Origin: Clusia tigrina
Taxonomy: Eukaryota; Arthropoda; Insecta; Diptera; Clusiidae
Length of the DNA: 64,000 nt
Direction of reading: 5' to 3'
Assembly: GCA_920105625.2 (NCBI GenBank)
Contig: OV050032.1
Coordinates: forward strand, 115,614,542 to 115,678,541
Shown: positions 49,080 to 61,578 of the stretch, in pieces
How positions within the stretch are numbered: the first letter of the stretch is position 1
How the letters are laid out: every line of letters starts with the position of its first letter
The notes under the pieces: generated by a model
What the model saw: only the letters and a program-made list of their open reading frames with translations
Databases searched by the model: none
What the model was told of the DNA's origin: nothing
Made by a program: the position numbers and the translations under genes

Positions 49080-50255
49080 TACCGTATAGAAGTTAGGGCC
49101 ATTTGAAGTTTTATCAGTGTTTGATTTGGGACTCAAGGGTAGCATAGCTTTGAGCGATGGCTTAAATTGACAAGAGGCTCGAGTACTTCATTGGTACAAA
49201 ATTTCAAGGTTTTATGACGCTCCAGTAAAAAGTTACAAGCATTTGAATGTTGCAAACTTTGATAGCTGTAGGACGTACCGTAAAGAAGTTAGGGCCATTT
49301 GAAGTTTTATCAGTGTTTGATTTGGGACTCTAGGGTAGCATAGCTTTGAGCGATAGCTTAAATTGACAAGAGGCTCGAGTACTTTATTGTTACAAAATTT
49401 CAAGGTTTTATGACGTTCCAGTAAAAAGTTACAAGCATTTGTATGTTGCCAACTTTGATAGGTGTAGGACGTACCGTAAAGAAGTTAGGGGCGTTTGAAG
49501 TTTTATCAGTGTTTGATTTGGGACTCTAGGGTAGCATAGTTTTGAGCGATAGCTTAAATTAACAAGAGGCTCGAGTACTTTATGGTTACAAAATTTCAAG
49601 GTTTTATGACGCCCCAGTAAAAACTTACAAGCATTTGTATGTTGCAAACTTTGATAGGTGTAGGACGTACCGTATAGAAGTTAGGGCCATTTGAAGTTTT
49701 ATCAGTGTTTGATTTGGGACTCAAGGGTAGCATAGCTTTGAGCGATGGCTTAAATTGACAAGAGGCTCGAGTACTTCATTGGTACAAAATTTCAAGGTTT
49801 TATGACGCTCCAGTAAAAAGTTACAAGCATTTGAATGTTGCAAACTTTGATAGCTGTAGGACGTACCGTAAAGAAGTTAGGGCCATTTGAAGTTTTATCA
49901 GTGTTTGATTTGGGACTCTAGGGTAGCATAGCTTTGAGCGATAGCTTAAATTGACAAGAGGCTCGAGTACTTTATTGTTACAAAATTTCAAGGTTTTATG
50001 ACGTTCCAGTAAAAAGTTACAAGCATTTGTATGTTGCCAACTTTGATAGGTGTAGGACGTACCGTAAAGATGTTAGGGGCGTTTGAAGTTTTATCAGTGT
50101 TTGATTTGGGACTCTAGAGTAGCATAGTTTTGAGCGACAGCTTAAATTAACAAGAGGCTCGAGTACTTTATGGTTACAAAATTTCAAGGTTTTATGACGC
50201 CCCAGTAAAAAGTTACAAGCATTTGTATGTTGCAAACTTTGATAGGTGTAGGACG
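49080..50255 (+). repeat. Trimer tandem duplication, 2 x 588 bp
   Basis: Bases about 49080-49667 and 49668-50255 are near-identical. They share cttcattggtac, gaatgttgcaaac with gatagctgtagg, gacgttccag, gtatgttgccaac, aaattaacaagagg, actttatggttac and the rare gacgccccagt (about 49610 and 50198). The second copy has changes such as aagatgttagg, actctagagtagc and gagcgacagc. That makes it the more altered copy, or one converted from elsewhere. Confidence 0.85.
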
Positions 50256-51388
50256 TACCGTATAGAAGTTAGGGCCATTTGAAGTTTTATCAGTGTTTGA
50301 TTTGGGACTCTAGGGTAGAATAGTTTTGAGCGATAGCTTAAATTGACAAAAGGCTCGGGTACTTCATTGTTACAAAATTTCAAGGTTTTATGACGTTATA
50401 GTAAAAAGTTACAAGCATTTGTATGTTGCAAACTTTGATCGGTGTAGGACGTACCGTATAGAAGTTTGGGCCATTTGAAGTTTTATAAGTGTTTGATTTG
50501 GGACTCTAGGGTAGCATAGTTTTGAGCGATGGCGTAAATTGACAAGAGGCTCGAGTACTTTATTGTTACAAAATTTCAAGGTTTTATGACGCTCCAGTAA
50601 ATAGTTACAAGCATTTGTATGTTGCAAATTTTGATAGGTGTAGGACGTACCGTATAGAAGTTAGGGCCATTTGAAGTTTTATCAGTGTTTGATTTGGGAC
50701 TCTAGGGTAGCATAGTTTTGAGCGATAGCTTAAATTGACAAGAGGCTCGAGTACTTTATTGTTACAAAATTTCAAGGTTTTATGACGCTCCAGTAAATAG
50801 TTACAAGCATTTGTATGTTGCAAACTTTGATAGGTGTAGGACGTACCGTATAGAAGTTAGAGCCATTTGAAGTTTTATCAGTGTTTGATTTGGGACTCAA
50901 GCGTAGCATAGCTTTGAGCGATAGCTTAAATTGACAAGAGGGTCGAGCACTTTATTGTTACAAAATTTCAAGGTTTTATGACGCTCCATTAAAAAGTTAC
51001 AAGCATTTGTATGTTGCAAACTTTGATAAGTGTAGGACGTACCGTATAGAAGTTAGGGCCATTTGAAGTTTTAGCAGTGTTTGATTTGGGACTCAAGGGT
51101 AGCATAGTTTTGAGCGATGGCGTAAATTGACAAGAGGCTCGAGTACTTTATTGTTACAAAATTTCAAGTTTTTATGACGCTCCAGTAAAAAGTTACAAGC
51201 ATTTGTATGTTGCAAACTTTGATAGGTGTAGGACGTACCGTATAGAAGTTAGGGCCATTTGAAGTTTTAGCAGTGTGTGATTTGGGACTCAAGGGTAGCA
51301 TAGTTTTGAGCGATGGCGTAAATTGACAAGAGGCTCGAGTACTTTATTGTTACAAAATTTCAAGGTTTTATGACGCTCCAGTAAAAAG
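50256..51388 (+). repeat. Return of flank-family units; adjacent twin units with ttagcag
   Basis: The unit at 50409 matches 5239 and 16996 (gatcgg, agtttgggcc, ttataagtg, then aaatagttac), so the flank family resumes here. The next unit, 50605, also ends in aaatagttac. The neighbouring units 50997 and 51193 are almost the same and both carry ttttagcagtg, gactcaagggtagcatag and gatggcgtaaattg. That change recurs in the unit at 53741 with the same companions, and as a single change at about 34122. Confidence 0.75.
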
Positions 51389-52564
51389 TTACAAACATTT
51401 GTATGTTGCAAACTTTGATAGGTGTAGGACGTACCGCATAGAAGTTAGGGCCATTTGAAGTTTTATCAGTGTTTGATTTGGGACTCTAGGGTAGCATAGT
51501 ATTGAGCGATAGCTTAAATTGACAAGAGGCTCGGGTACTTCATTGTTACAAAATATCAAGGTTTTATGACGCTCCAGTAAAAAGTTACAAGCATTTGTAT
51601 GTTGCAAACTTTGATAGGTGTAGGACGTACCGTAAAGAAGTTAGGGGCGTTTGAAGTTTTATCAGTGTTTGATTTGGGACTCTAGGGTAGCATAGCTTTG
51701 AGCGATGGCTTAAATTGACAAGAGGCTCGAGTACTTTATTTTTACAAAATTTCAAGGTTTTATGACGCTCCAGTAAAAAGTTACAAGCATTTGAATGTTG
51801 CCAACTTTGATAGGTGTAGGACGTACCGTATAGAAGTTAGGGGCTTTTGAAGTTTTATCAGTGTTTGATTTGGGACTCTAGGGTAGCAGAGTTTTGAGCG
51901 ATAGCTTAAATTGACAAGAGGCTCGAGTACTCTATTGTTACAAAATTTCATGGTTTTATGACGCTCCAGTAAAAAGTTACAAGCATTTGTATGTTGCAAA
52001 CTTTGATAGGTGTAGGACGTACCGTATAGAAGTTAGGGCCATATGAAATTTTATCAGTGTTTGATTTGGGACTCTAGGGTAGCTTAGCTTTGAGCGATGG
52101 CTTAAATTGACAAGAGGCTCGAGTACTTTATTGTTACAAAATTTCAAGGTTTTATGACGCTCCAGTAAAAAGTTACAAGCGTTTGAATGTTGCCAACTTT
52201 GGTAGGTGTAGGACGTACCCTATAGAAGTTAGGGGCGTTTGAAGTTTTATCAGTGTTTGATTTGGGACTCTAGGGTAGCATAGCTTTGAGCGATGGCTTA
52301 AATTGACAAGAGGCTCGGGTACTTTATTGTTACAAAATTTCAAGGTTTTATGACGCTCCATTAAAAAGTTACAAGCATTTGTATGTTGCAAACTTTGATA
52401 GGTGTAGGACGTACTGTATAGAAGTTAGGGTCATTTGAAGTTTTATCAGTGTTTGATTTGGGACTCTAGGGTAGCATAGCTTTGAGCGATGGCTTAGATT
52501 GACAAGAGGCTCGAGTACTTTATTGTTACAAAATTTTAAGGTTTTAGGACGCTCCAGTAAAAAG
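51389..52564 (+). repeat. Six units echoing 54133-54830 at 2744 bp (14 units)
   Basis: The units at 51389 and 51781 match those at 54133 and 54525, and also 145 and 537. They share gtattgagcg or its ttattgagcg relative, cgggtacttcattg with tacaaaatatc, and tttatttttac. The last part (52173-52564) has its own mixture, including gcgtttgaatg, gtaccctatag at about 52216 and gtactgtatag at about 52411. Confidence 0.7.
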
Positions 52565-53790
52565 TTACAAGCATTTGAATGTTGCCAACTTTGACAAGTG
52601 TAGGACGTACCGTATAGAAGTTAGGGGCGTTTGAAGTTTTATCAGTGTTTGATTTGGGACTCTAGGGTAGCATAGCTTTGAGCGATAATTTAAATTGACA
52701 AGGGGCTCGAGTACTTTATTGTTACAAAATTTCAAGGTTTTATGACGCTCCAGTAAAAAGTTACAAGCATTTGTATGTTGCAAACTTTGATAGGAGTAGG
52801 ACGTACCGAAAAGAAGTTAGGGGCGCTTGAAGTTTTATCAGTGTTTGATTTGGGACTCTAGGGTGGCATAGCTTTGAGCGATGGCTTAAATTGAGAAGAG
52901 GCTCGAGTACTTTATTGTTACAAAATTTCAATTTTTTATGACGCTCCAGTAAAAAGTTACAAGCATTTGTATGTTGCAAACTTTGATAGGTGTAGGACGT
53001 ACCGTAAAGATGTTAGGGCCATTTGAAGTTTTATCAGTGTTTGATTTGGGACTCAAGGGTAGCATAGCTTTGACCGATAGCTTAAATTGACAAGAGGCTC
53101 GAGTACTTTATTGTTACAAAATTTCGAGGTTTTATGACGCTCCAGTAAAAAGTTACAAGCATTTGTATGTTGCAAACTTTGATAGGTGTAGGACGTACCG
53201 TAAAGAAGTTAGGGGCGTTTGAAGTTTTATCAGTGTTTGATTTGGGACTCTAGGGTAGCATAGCTTTGAGCGATGTCTTAAATTGACAAGAGGCTCGAGT
53301 ACTTCATTGTTACAAAATTTCAAGGTTTTATGACGCTCCAGTAAAAAGTTACAAGCATTTGTTTGTTGCAAACTTTGATAAGTGTAGGACGTACCGTATA
53401 GAAGTTAGGGCCATTTGAAGTTTTATCAGTGTTTGATTTGGGACTCTAGGGTAGCATAGTTTTGAGCGATGGCGTAAATTGACAAGAGGCTCGAGTACTT
53501 TATTGTTACAAAATTTCAAGGTTTTATGACGCTCCAGTAAAAAGTTACAAGCATTTGTATGTTGCAAACTTTGATAGGTGTTGGACGTACCGTATAGAAG
53601 TTAGGGGCGTTCGAAGTTTTATCAGTGTTTGATTTGGGACTCTAGGGTTGCATAGTTTTGAGCGATAGCTTAAATTGACAAGAGGCTCGAGTACTTTATT
53701 GTTACAAAATTTCATGGTTTTATGACGCTCCAGTAAAAAGTTCCAAGCATTTGTATGTTGCAAACTTTGATAGGTGTAGGACGTACCGTA
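52565..53790 (+). repeat. Partial H10 copy, first six units
   Basis: Units at 52565-53545 match H10 places 1-6 (offset 44189 to the copy at 8376), with the same run of markers: gacaagtg, accgaaaagaag, tttcaattttttatg, tttgaccgatagc, gatggcgtaaattg, ttccaagc. The second unit has gcgcttgaag and agggtggcatagc, as at 1321 and 18368. At about 53805 the pattern breaks, as gccatgtgaag is followed by ttttagcag, and an unrelated unit variant takes over. Confidence 0.8.
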
Positions 53791-54132
53791 TAGAAGTTAG
53801 GGCCATGTGAAGTTTTAGCAGTGTTTGATTTGGGACTCAAGGGTAGCATAGTTTTGAGCGATGGCGTAAATTGACAAGAGGCTCGAGTTCTTTATTGTTA
53901 CAAAATTTCAAGGTTTTATGACGCTCCAGTAAAAAGTTACAAGCATTTGTATGTTGCAAACTTTGATAGGTGTAGGACGTACCCTATAGAAGTTAGGGGC
54001 GTTTGAAGTTTTATCAGTGTTTGATTTGGGACTCAAGCGTAGCATTGCTTTGAGCGATAGCTTAAATTGACAAGAGGGTCGAGCACTTTATTGTTACAAA
54101 ATTTCAAGGTTTTATGACGCTCCATTAAAAAG
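53791..54132 (+). repeat. Linking units before the long right-hand copy
   Basis: Less than two units here. One carries ttttagcag, gatggcgtaaattg and ctcgagttc; the other carries gtaccctatag, gactcaagcg, tagcattgc and gagggtcgagcac with gctccattaaaaag. The second is the regular-length counterpart of the chimeric unit at bases 1-144. Confidence 0.7.
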
Positions 54133-55503
54133 TTACAAACATTTGTATGTTGCAAACTTTGATAGGTGTAGGACGTACCGTATAGAAGTTAGGGCCATTT
54201 GAAGTTTTATCAGTGTTTGATTTGGGACTCTAGGGTAGCATATTATTGAGCGATAACTTAAATTGACAAGAGGCTCGGGTACTTCATTGTTACAAAATAT
54301 CAAGGTTTTATGACGCTCCAGTAAAAAGTTACAAGCATTTGTATGTTGCAAACTTTGATAGGTGTAGGACGTACCGTAAAGAAGTTAGGGGCGTTTGAAG
54401 TTTTATCAGTGTTTGATTTGGGACTCTAGGGTAGCATAGCTTTGAGCGATGGCTTAAATTGACAAGAGGCTCGAGTACTTTATTTTTACAAAATTTCAAG
54501 GTTTTATGACGCTCCAGTAAAAATTTACAAGCATTTGAATGTTGCCAACTTTGATAGGTGTAGGACGTACCGTATAGAAGTTAGGGGCGTTTGAAGTTTT
54601 ATCAGTGTTTGATTTGGGACTCTAGGGTAGCATAGTTTTGAGCGATAGCTTAAATTGACAAGAGGCTCGAGTACTCTATTGTTACAAAATTTCATGGTTT
54701 TATGACGCTCCAGTAAAAAGTTACAAGCATTTGTATGTTGCAAACTTTGATAGGTGTAGGACGTACCGTATAGAAGTTAGGGCCATATGAAATTTTATCA
54801 GTGTTTGATTTGGGACTCTAGGGTAGCTTAGCTTTGAGCGATGGCTTAAATTGACAAGAGGCTCGAGTACTTCATTGTTACAAAATTTCATGGTTTTATG
54901 ACGCTCCAGTAAAAAGTTCCAAGCATTTGTATGTTGCAAACTTTGATAGGTGTAGGACGTACCGTATAGAAGTTAGGGCCATATGAAATTTTATCAGTGT
55001 TTGATTTGGGACTCTAGAGTAGCATAGCTTTGAGCGATGGCTTAAATTGACAAGAGGCTCGAGTACTTTATTGTTACAAAATTTCCAGGTTTTATGACGC
55101 TCCAGTAAAAAGTTACAAGCATTTGAATGTTGCCAACTTTGGTAGGTGTAGGACGTACCGTAAAGAAGTTAGGGGCGTTTGAAGTTTTATCAGTGTTTGA
55201 TTTAGGACTCTAGGGTAGCATAGCTTTGAGCGATGGCTTAAATTGACAAGAGGCTCGAGTACTTTATTGTTACAAACTTTCAAGGTTTTATGACGCTCCA
55301 GTAAAATGTTACAAGCATTTGTATGTTGCAAACTTTGATAGGTGTAGGACGTACCGTATAGAAGTTAGGGGCGTTTGAAGTTTATCAGTGTTTGATTTGG
55401 GACTCAAGCGTAGCATAGCTTTGAGCGATAGCTTAAATTGACAAGAGGCTCGAGTACTTTATTGTTACAAAATTTCAAGGTTTTAGGACGCTCCAGTAAA
55501 AAG

Positions 55504-57462
55504 TTACAAGCATTTGAATGTTGCCAACTTTGACAAGTGTAGGACGTACCGTATAGAAGTTAGGGGCGTTTGAAGTTTTATCAGTGTTTGATTTGGGACT
55601 CTAGGGTAGCATAGCTTTGAGCGATAACTTAAATTGACAAGAGGCTCGAGTACTTTATGGTTAAAAAATTTCAAGGTTTTATGACGCTCCAGTAAAAAGT
55701 TACAAGCATTTGTATGTTGCAAACTTTGATAGGTGTAGGACGTACCGTATAGAAGTTAGGGCCATTTGAAGTTTTATCATTGTTTGATTTGGGACTCAAG
55801 GGTAGCATAGCTTTGAGCGATAGCTTAAATTGACAAGAGGCTCGGGTACTTCATTGTTACAAAATTTCAAGGTTTTATGACGTTCCAGTAAAAAGTTACA
55901 AGCATTTGTATGTTGCAAACTTTGATCGGTGTAGGACGTACCGTATAGAAGTTTGGGCCATTGGAAGTTTTATAAGTGTTTGATTTGGGACTCTAGGGTA
56001 GCATAGTTTTGAGCGTTGGCGTAAATTGACAAGAGGCTCTAGTACTTTATTGTTACAAAATTTCAAGGTTTTATGACGCTCCAGTAAAAAGTTACAAGCA
56101 TTTGTATGTTGCAAACTTTGATAGGTGTAGGACGTACCGTAAAGAAGTTAGGGGCGTTTGAAGTTTTATCAGTGTTTGATTTGGGACTCTAGGGTAGCAT
56201 AGCTTTGAGCGATGGCTTAAATTGACAAGAGGCTCGAGTACTTCATTGTTACAAAATTTCAAGGTTTTATGACGCTCCAGTAAAAAGTTAAAAGCATTTG
56301 TATGTTGCAAACTTTGATAGGTGTAGGACGTACCGTATAGAAGTTAGGGCCATTTGAAGTTTTATCAGTGTTTGATTTGGGACTCTAGGGTAGCATAGTT
56401 TTGAGCGATGGCGTAAATTGACAAGAGGCTCGAGTACTTTATTGTTACAAAATTTCAAGGTTTTATGACGCTCCAGTAAAAAGTTACAAGCATTTGTATG
56501 TTGCAATCTTTGATAGGTGTAGGACGTACCGTATAGAAGTTAGGGGCGTTCGAAGTTTTATCAGTGTTTGATTTGGGACTCTAGGGTAGCATAGTTTTGA
56601 GCGATAGCTTAAATTGACAAGAGGCTCGAGTACTTTATTGTTACAAAATTTCATGGTTTTATGACGCTCCAGTAAAAAGTTCCAAGCATTTGTATGTTGC
56701 AAACTTTGATAGGTGTAGGACGTACCGTATATAAGTTAGGGCCATATGAAATTTTATCAGTGTTTGATTTGGGACTCTAGGGTAGCATAGCTTTGAGCGA
56801 TGGCTTAAATTGACAAGAGGCTCGAGTACTTTATTGTTACAAAATTTCCAGGTTTTATGACGCTCCAGTAAAAAGTTACAAGCATTTGAATGTTGCCAAC
56901 TTTGGTAGGTGTAGGACGTACCGTAAAGAAGTTAGATGCGTTTGAAGTTTTATCAGTGTTTGATTTAGGACTCTAGGGTAGCATAGCTTTGAGCGATGGC
57001 TTAAATTGACAAGACGCTCGAGTACTTTATTGTTACAAACTTTCAAGGTTTTATGACGCTCCAGTAAAATGTTACAAGCATTTGTATGTTGCAAACTTTG
57101 ATAGGTGTAGGACGTACCATATAGAAATTAGGGGCGTTTGAAGTTTATCAGTGTTTCATTTGGGACTCAAGCGTAGCATAGCTTTGAGCGATAGCTTAAA
57201 TTGACAAGAGGGTCGAGCACTTTATTGTTACACAATTTCAAGGTTTTATGACGCTCCATTAAAACGATACAAGCATTTGTATGTTGCAAACTTTGATAGG
57301 TGTAGGACGTACCGTATAGAAGTTAGGGCCATTTGAAGTTTTATCAGTGTTTGATTTGGGACTCAAGGGTAGCATAGCTTTGAGCGATAGCTTAAATTGA
57401 CAAGAGGCTCGAGCACTTTATTGTTACAAAATTTCAAGGTTTTAGGACGCTCCAGTAAAAAG
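55504..57462 (+). repeat. H10 copy in the right-hand block, gatcgg subtype
   Basis: Ten units in 1959 bp; the one-base loss is at 57140 (gaagtttatcag). It pairs with 2496-4454 at offset 53008, sharing actttatggttaaaaaa, attgtttgatttggg, gctctagtac and ttaaaacgatac. A few private changes are present, such as gagcgttggcg at about 56014, gttagatgcg at about 56934 and aagacgctcg at about 57012. A further partial copy begins at 57463. Confidence 0.85.
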
Positions 57463-60400
57463 TTACAAGCATTTGAATTTTGCCAACTTTGACAAGTGTA
57501 GGACGTACCGTATAGAAGTTAGGGGCGTTTGAAGTTTTATCAGTGTTTGATTTGGGACTCTAGGGTAGCATATCTTTGAGCGATAACTTAAATTGACAAG
57601 AGGCTCGAGTACTTTATGGTTACAAAAATTCAAGGTTTTATGACGCTCCAGTAAAAAGTTACAAGCATTTGTATGTTGCAAACTTTGATAGGTGTAGGAC
57701 GTACCGTATAGAAGTTAGGGCCATTTGAAGTTTTATTAGTGTTTGATTTGGGACTCAAGGGTAGCATAGCTTTGAGCGATAGCTTAAATTGACAAGAGGC
57801 TCGGGTACTTTATTGTTACAAAATTTCAAGTTTTTATGACGTTCCAGTAAAAAGTTACAAGCATTTGTATGTTGCAAACTTTGATCGGTGTAGGACGTAC
57901 CGTATAGAAATTTGGGCCATTTGAAGTTTTATAAGTGTTTGATTTGGGACTCTAGGGTAGCATAGTTTTGAGCGATGGTGTAAATTGACAAGAGGCTCGA
58001 GTACTTTATTGTTACAAAATTTCAAGGTTTTATGACGCTCCAGTAAAAAGTTACAAACATTTGTATGTTGCAAACTTTGATAGGTGTAGGACGTACCGTA
58101 TAGAAGTTAGGGCCATTTGAAGTTTTATCAGTGTTTGATTTGGGACTCAAGGGTAGCATAGCTTTGAGCGATAGCTTAAATTGACAAGAGGCTCGGGTAC
58201 TTCATTGTTACAAAATTTCAAGGTTTTTTGACATTCCAGTAAAAAGTTACAAGCATTTGTATGTTGCAAACTTTGATCGGTGTAGGACGTACCGTATAGA
58301 AGTTTGGGCCATTTGAAGTTTTATAAGTGTTTGATTTGGGACTGTAGGGTAGCATAGTTTTGAGCGATGGCGTAAATTGACAAGAGGCTCGAGTACTTTA
58401 TTGTTACAAAATTTCAAGGTTTTATGACGCTCCAGTAAATAGTTACAAGCATTTGTATGTTGCAAACTTTGATAGGTGTAGGACGTACCGTATAGAAGTT
58501 AGGGCCATTTGAAGTTTTATCAGTGTTTGATTTGGGACTCAAGGGTAGCATAGTTTTGAGCGATAGCTTAAATTGACAAGAGGCTCGGGTACTTCATTGT
58601 TACAAAATTTCAAGGTTTTATGACGCTCCAGTAAAAAGTTACAAGCATTTGTATGTTGCAAACTTTGTTAGGTGTAGGACGTACCGTAAAGAAGTTAGGG
58701 GCGTTTGAAGTTTTATCAGTGTTTGATTTGGGACTCTAGGGTAGCATAGCTTTGAGCGATGGCTTAAATTGACAAGAGGCTCGGGTACTTCATTTTTACA
58801 AAATTTCAAGGTTTTATGGCGCTCCAGTAAAAAGTTACAAGCATTTGAATGTTGCCAACTTTGATAGGTGTAGGACGTACCGTATAGAAGTTAGGGGCGT
58901 TTGAAGTTTTATCAGTGTTTGATTTGGGACTCTAGGGTAGCATAGTTTTGAGCGATAGCTTAAATTGACAAGAGGCTCGAGTACTCTATTGTTACAAAAT
59001 TTCATGGTTTTATGACGCTCCAGTAAAAAGTTACAAGCATTTGTATGTTGCAAACTTGGATAGGTGTAGGACGTACCGTATAGAAGTTAGGGCCATATGA
59101 AATTTTATCAGTGTTTGATTTGGGACTCTAGGGTAGCTTAGCTTTGAGCGATGGCTTAAATTGACAAGAGGCTCGAGTACTTTATTGTTACAAAATTTCA
59201 AGGTTTTATGACGCTCCAGTAAAAAGTTACAAGCATTTGAATGTTGCCAACTTTGGTAGGTGTAGGACGTACCGTAAAGAAGTTAGGGGCGTTTGAAGTT
59301 TTATCAGTGTTTGATTTGGGACTCTAGGGTAGCATAGCTTTGAGCGATGGCTTAAATTGACAAGAGGCTCGGGTACTTCATTTTTACAAAATTTCAAGGT
59401 TTTATGGCGCTCCAGTAAAAAGTTACAAGCATTTGAATGTTGCCAACTTTGATAGGTGTAGGACGTACCGTATAGAAGTTAGGGGCGTTTGAAGTTTTAT
59501 CAGTGTTTGATTTGGGACTCTAGGGTAGCATAGTTTTGAGCGATAGCTTAAATTGACAAGAGGCTCGAGTACTCTATTGTTACAAAATTTCATGGTTTTA
59601 TGACGCTCCAGTAAAAAGTTACAAGCATTTGTATGTTGCAAACTTGGATAGGTGTAGGACGTACCGTATAGAAGTTAGGGCCATATGAAATTTTATCAGT
59701 GTTTGATTTGGGACTCTAGGGTAGCTTAGCTTTGAGCGATGGCTTAAATTGACAAGAGGCTCGAGTACTTTATTGTTACAAAATTTCAAGGTTTTATGAC
59801 GCTCCAGTAAAAAGTTACAAGCATTTGAATGTTGCCAACTTTGGTAGGTGTAGGACGTACCGTAAAGAAGTTAGGGGCGTTTGAAGTTTTATCAGTGTTT
59901 GATTTGGGACTCTAGGGTAGCATCGCTTTGAGCGATGGCTTAAATTGACAAGAGGCTCGAGTACTTTATTGTTACAAAATTTCTAGGGTTTATGACGCTC
60001 CAGTAAGATGTTACAAGCATTTGTATGTTGCAAACTTTGATAGGTGTAGGACGTACCGTATAGAAGTTAGGGGCGTTTGAAATTTTATCAGTGTTTGATT
60101 TGGGACTCAAGCGTAGCATAGCTTTGAGCGATAGCTTAAATTGACAAGAGGGTCGAGCACTTTATTGTTACAAAATTTCAAGGTTTTATGACGCTCCATT
60201 AAAAAGTTACAAGCATTTGTATGTTGCAAACTTTGATAGGTGTAGGACGTACCGTATAGAAGTTAGGGCCATTTGAAGTTTTATCAGTGTTTGATTTGGG
60301 ACTCTAGGGTAGCATAGCTTTGAGCGATGTCTTAGTTTGACAAGAGGCTCGAGTACTTTATTGTTACAAAATTTCAAGGTTTTAGGACGCTCCAGTAAAA

Positions 60401-61578
60401 AGTTACAAGCATTTGAATGTTGCCAACTTTGACAAGTGTAGGACGTACCGTATAGAAGTTAGGGGCGTTTGAAGTTTTATCAGTGTTTGATTTGGGACTC
60501 TAGGGTAGCATAGCTTTGAGCGATAATTTAAATTGACAAGAGGCTCGAGTACTTTATGGTTACAAAATTTCAAGGTTTTATGACGCTCCAGTAAAAAGTT
60601 ACAAGCATTTGTATGTTGCAAAGTTTGATAGGTGTAGGACGTACCGTATAGAAGTTAGGGCCATTTGAAGTTTTATAAGTGTTTGATTTGGGACTCAAGC
60701 GTATCATAGCTTTGAGCGATAGCTTAAATTGACAAGAGGCTCGAGTACTCTATTGTTACAAAATTTCATGGTTTTATGACGCTCCAGTAAAAAGTTACAA
60801 GCATTTGTATGTTGCAAACTTTGATAGGTGTAGGACGTACCGTATAGAAGTTAGGGCCAAATGAAATTTTATCAGTGTTTGATTTGGGACTCTAGGGTAG
60901 CTTAGCTTTGAGCGATGGCTTAAATTGACAAGAGGCTCGAGTACTTTATTGTTACAAAATTTCAAGGTTTTATGACGCTCCAGTAAAAAGTTACAAGCAT
61001 TTGAATGTTGCCAACTTTGGTAGGTGTAGGACGTACCGTAAAGAAGTTAGGGGCGTTTGAAGTTTTATCAGTGTTTGATTTGGGACTCTAGGGTAGCATA
61101 ACTTTGAGCGATGGCTTAAATTGACAAGAGGCTCGAGTACTTTATTGTTACAAAATTTCTAGGGTTTATGACGCTCCAGTAAAATGTTACAAGCATCTGT
61201 ATGTTGCAAACTTTGATAGGTGTAGGACGTACCGTATAGAAGTTAGGGGCGTTTGAAGTTTTATCAGTGTTTGATTTGGGACTCAAGCGTAGCATAGCTT
61301 TGAGCGATAGCTTAAATTGACAAGAGGGTCGAGCACTTTATTGTTACAAAATTTCAAGGTTTTATGACGCTCCATTAAAAAGTTACAAGCATTTGTATGT
61401 TGCAAACTTTGATAGGTGTAGGACGTACCGTATAGAAGTTAGGGCCATTTGAAGTTTTATCAGTGTTTGATTTGGGACTCTAGGGTAGCATAGCTTTGAG
61501 CGATGGCTTAGATTGACAAGAGGCTCGAGTACTTTATTGTTACAAAATTTTAAGGTTTTAGGACGCTCCAGTAAAAAG

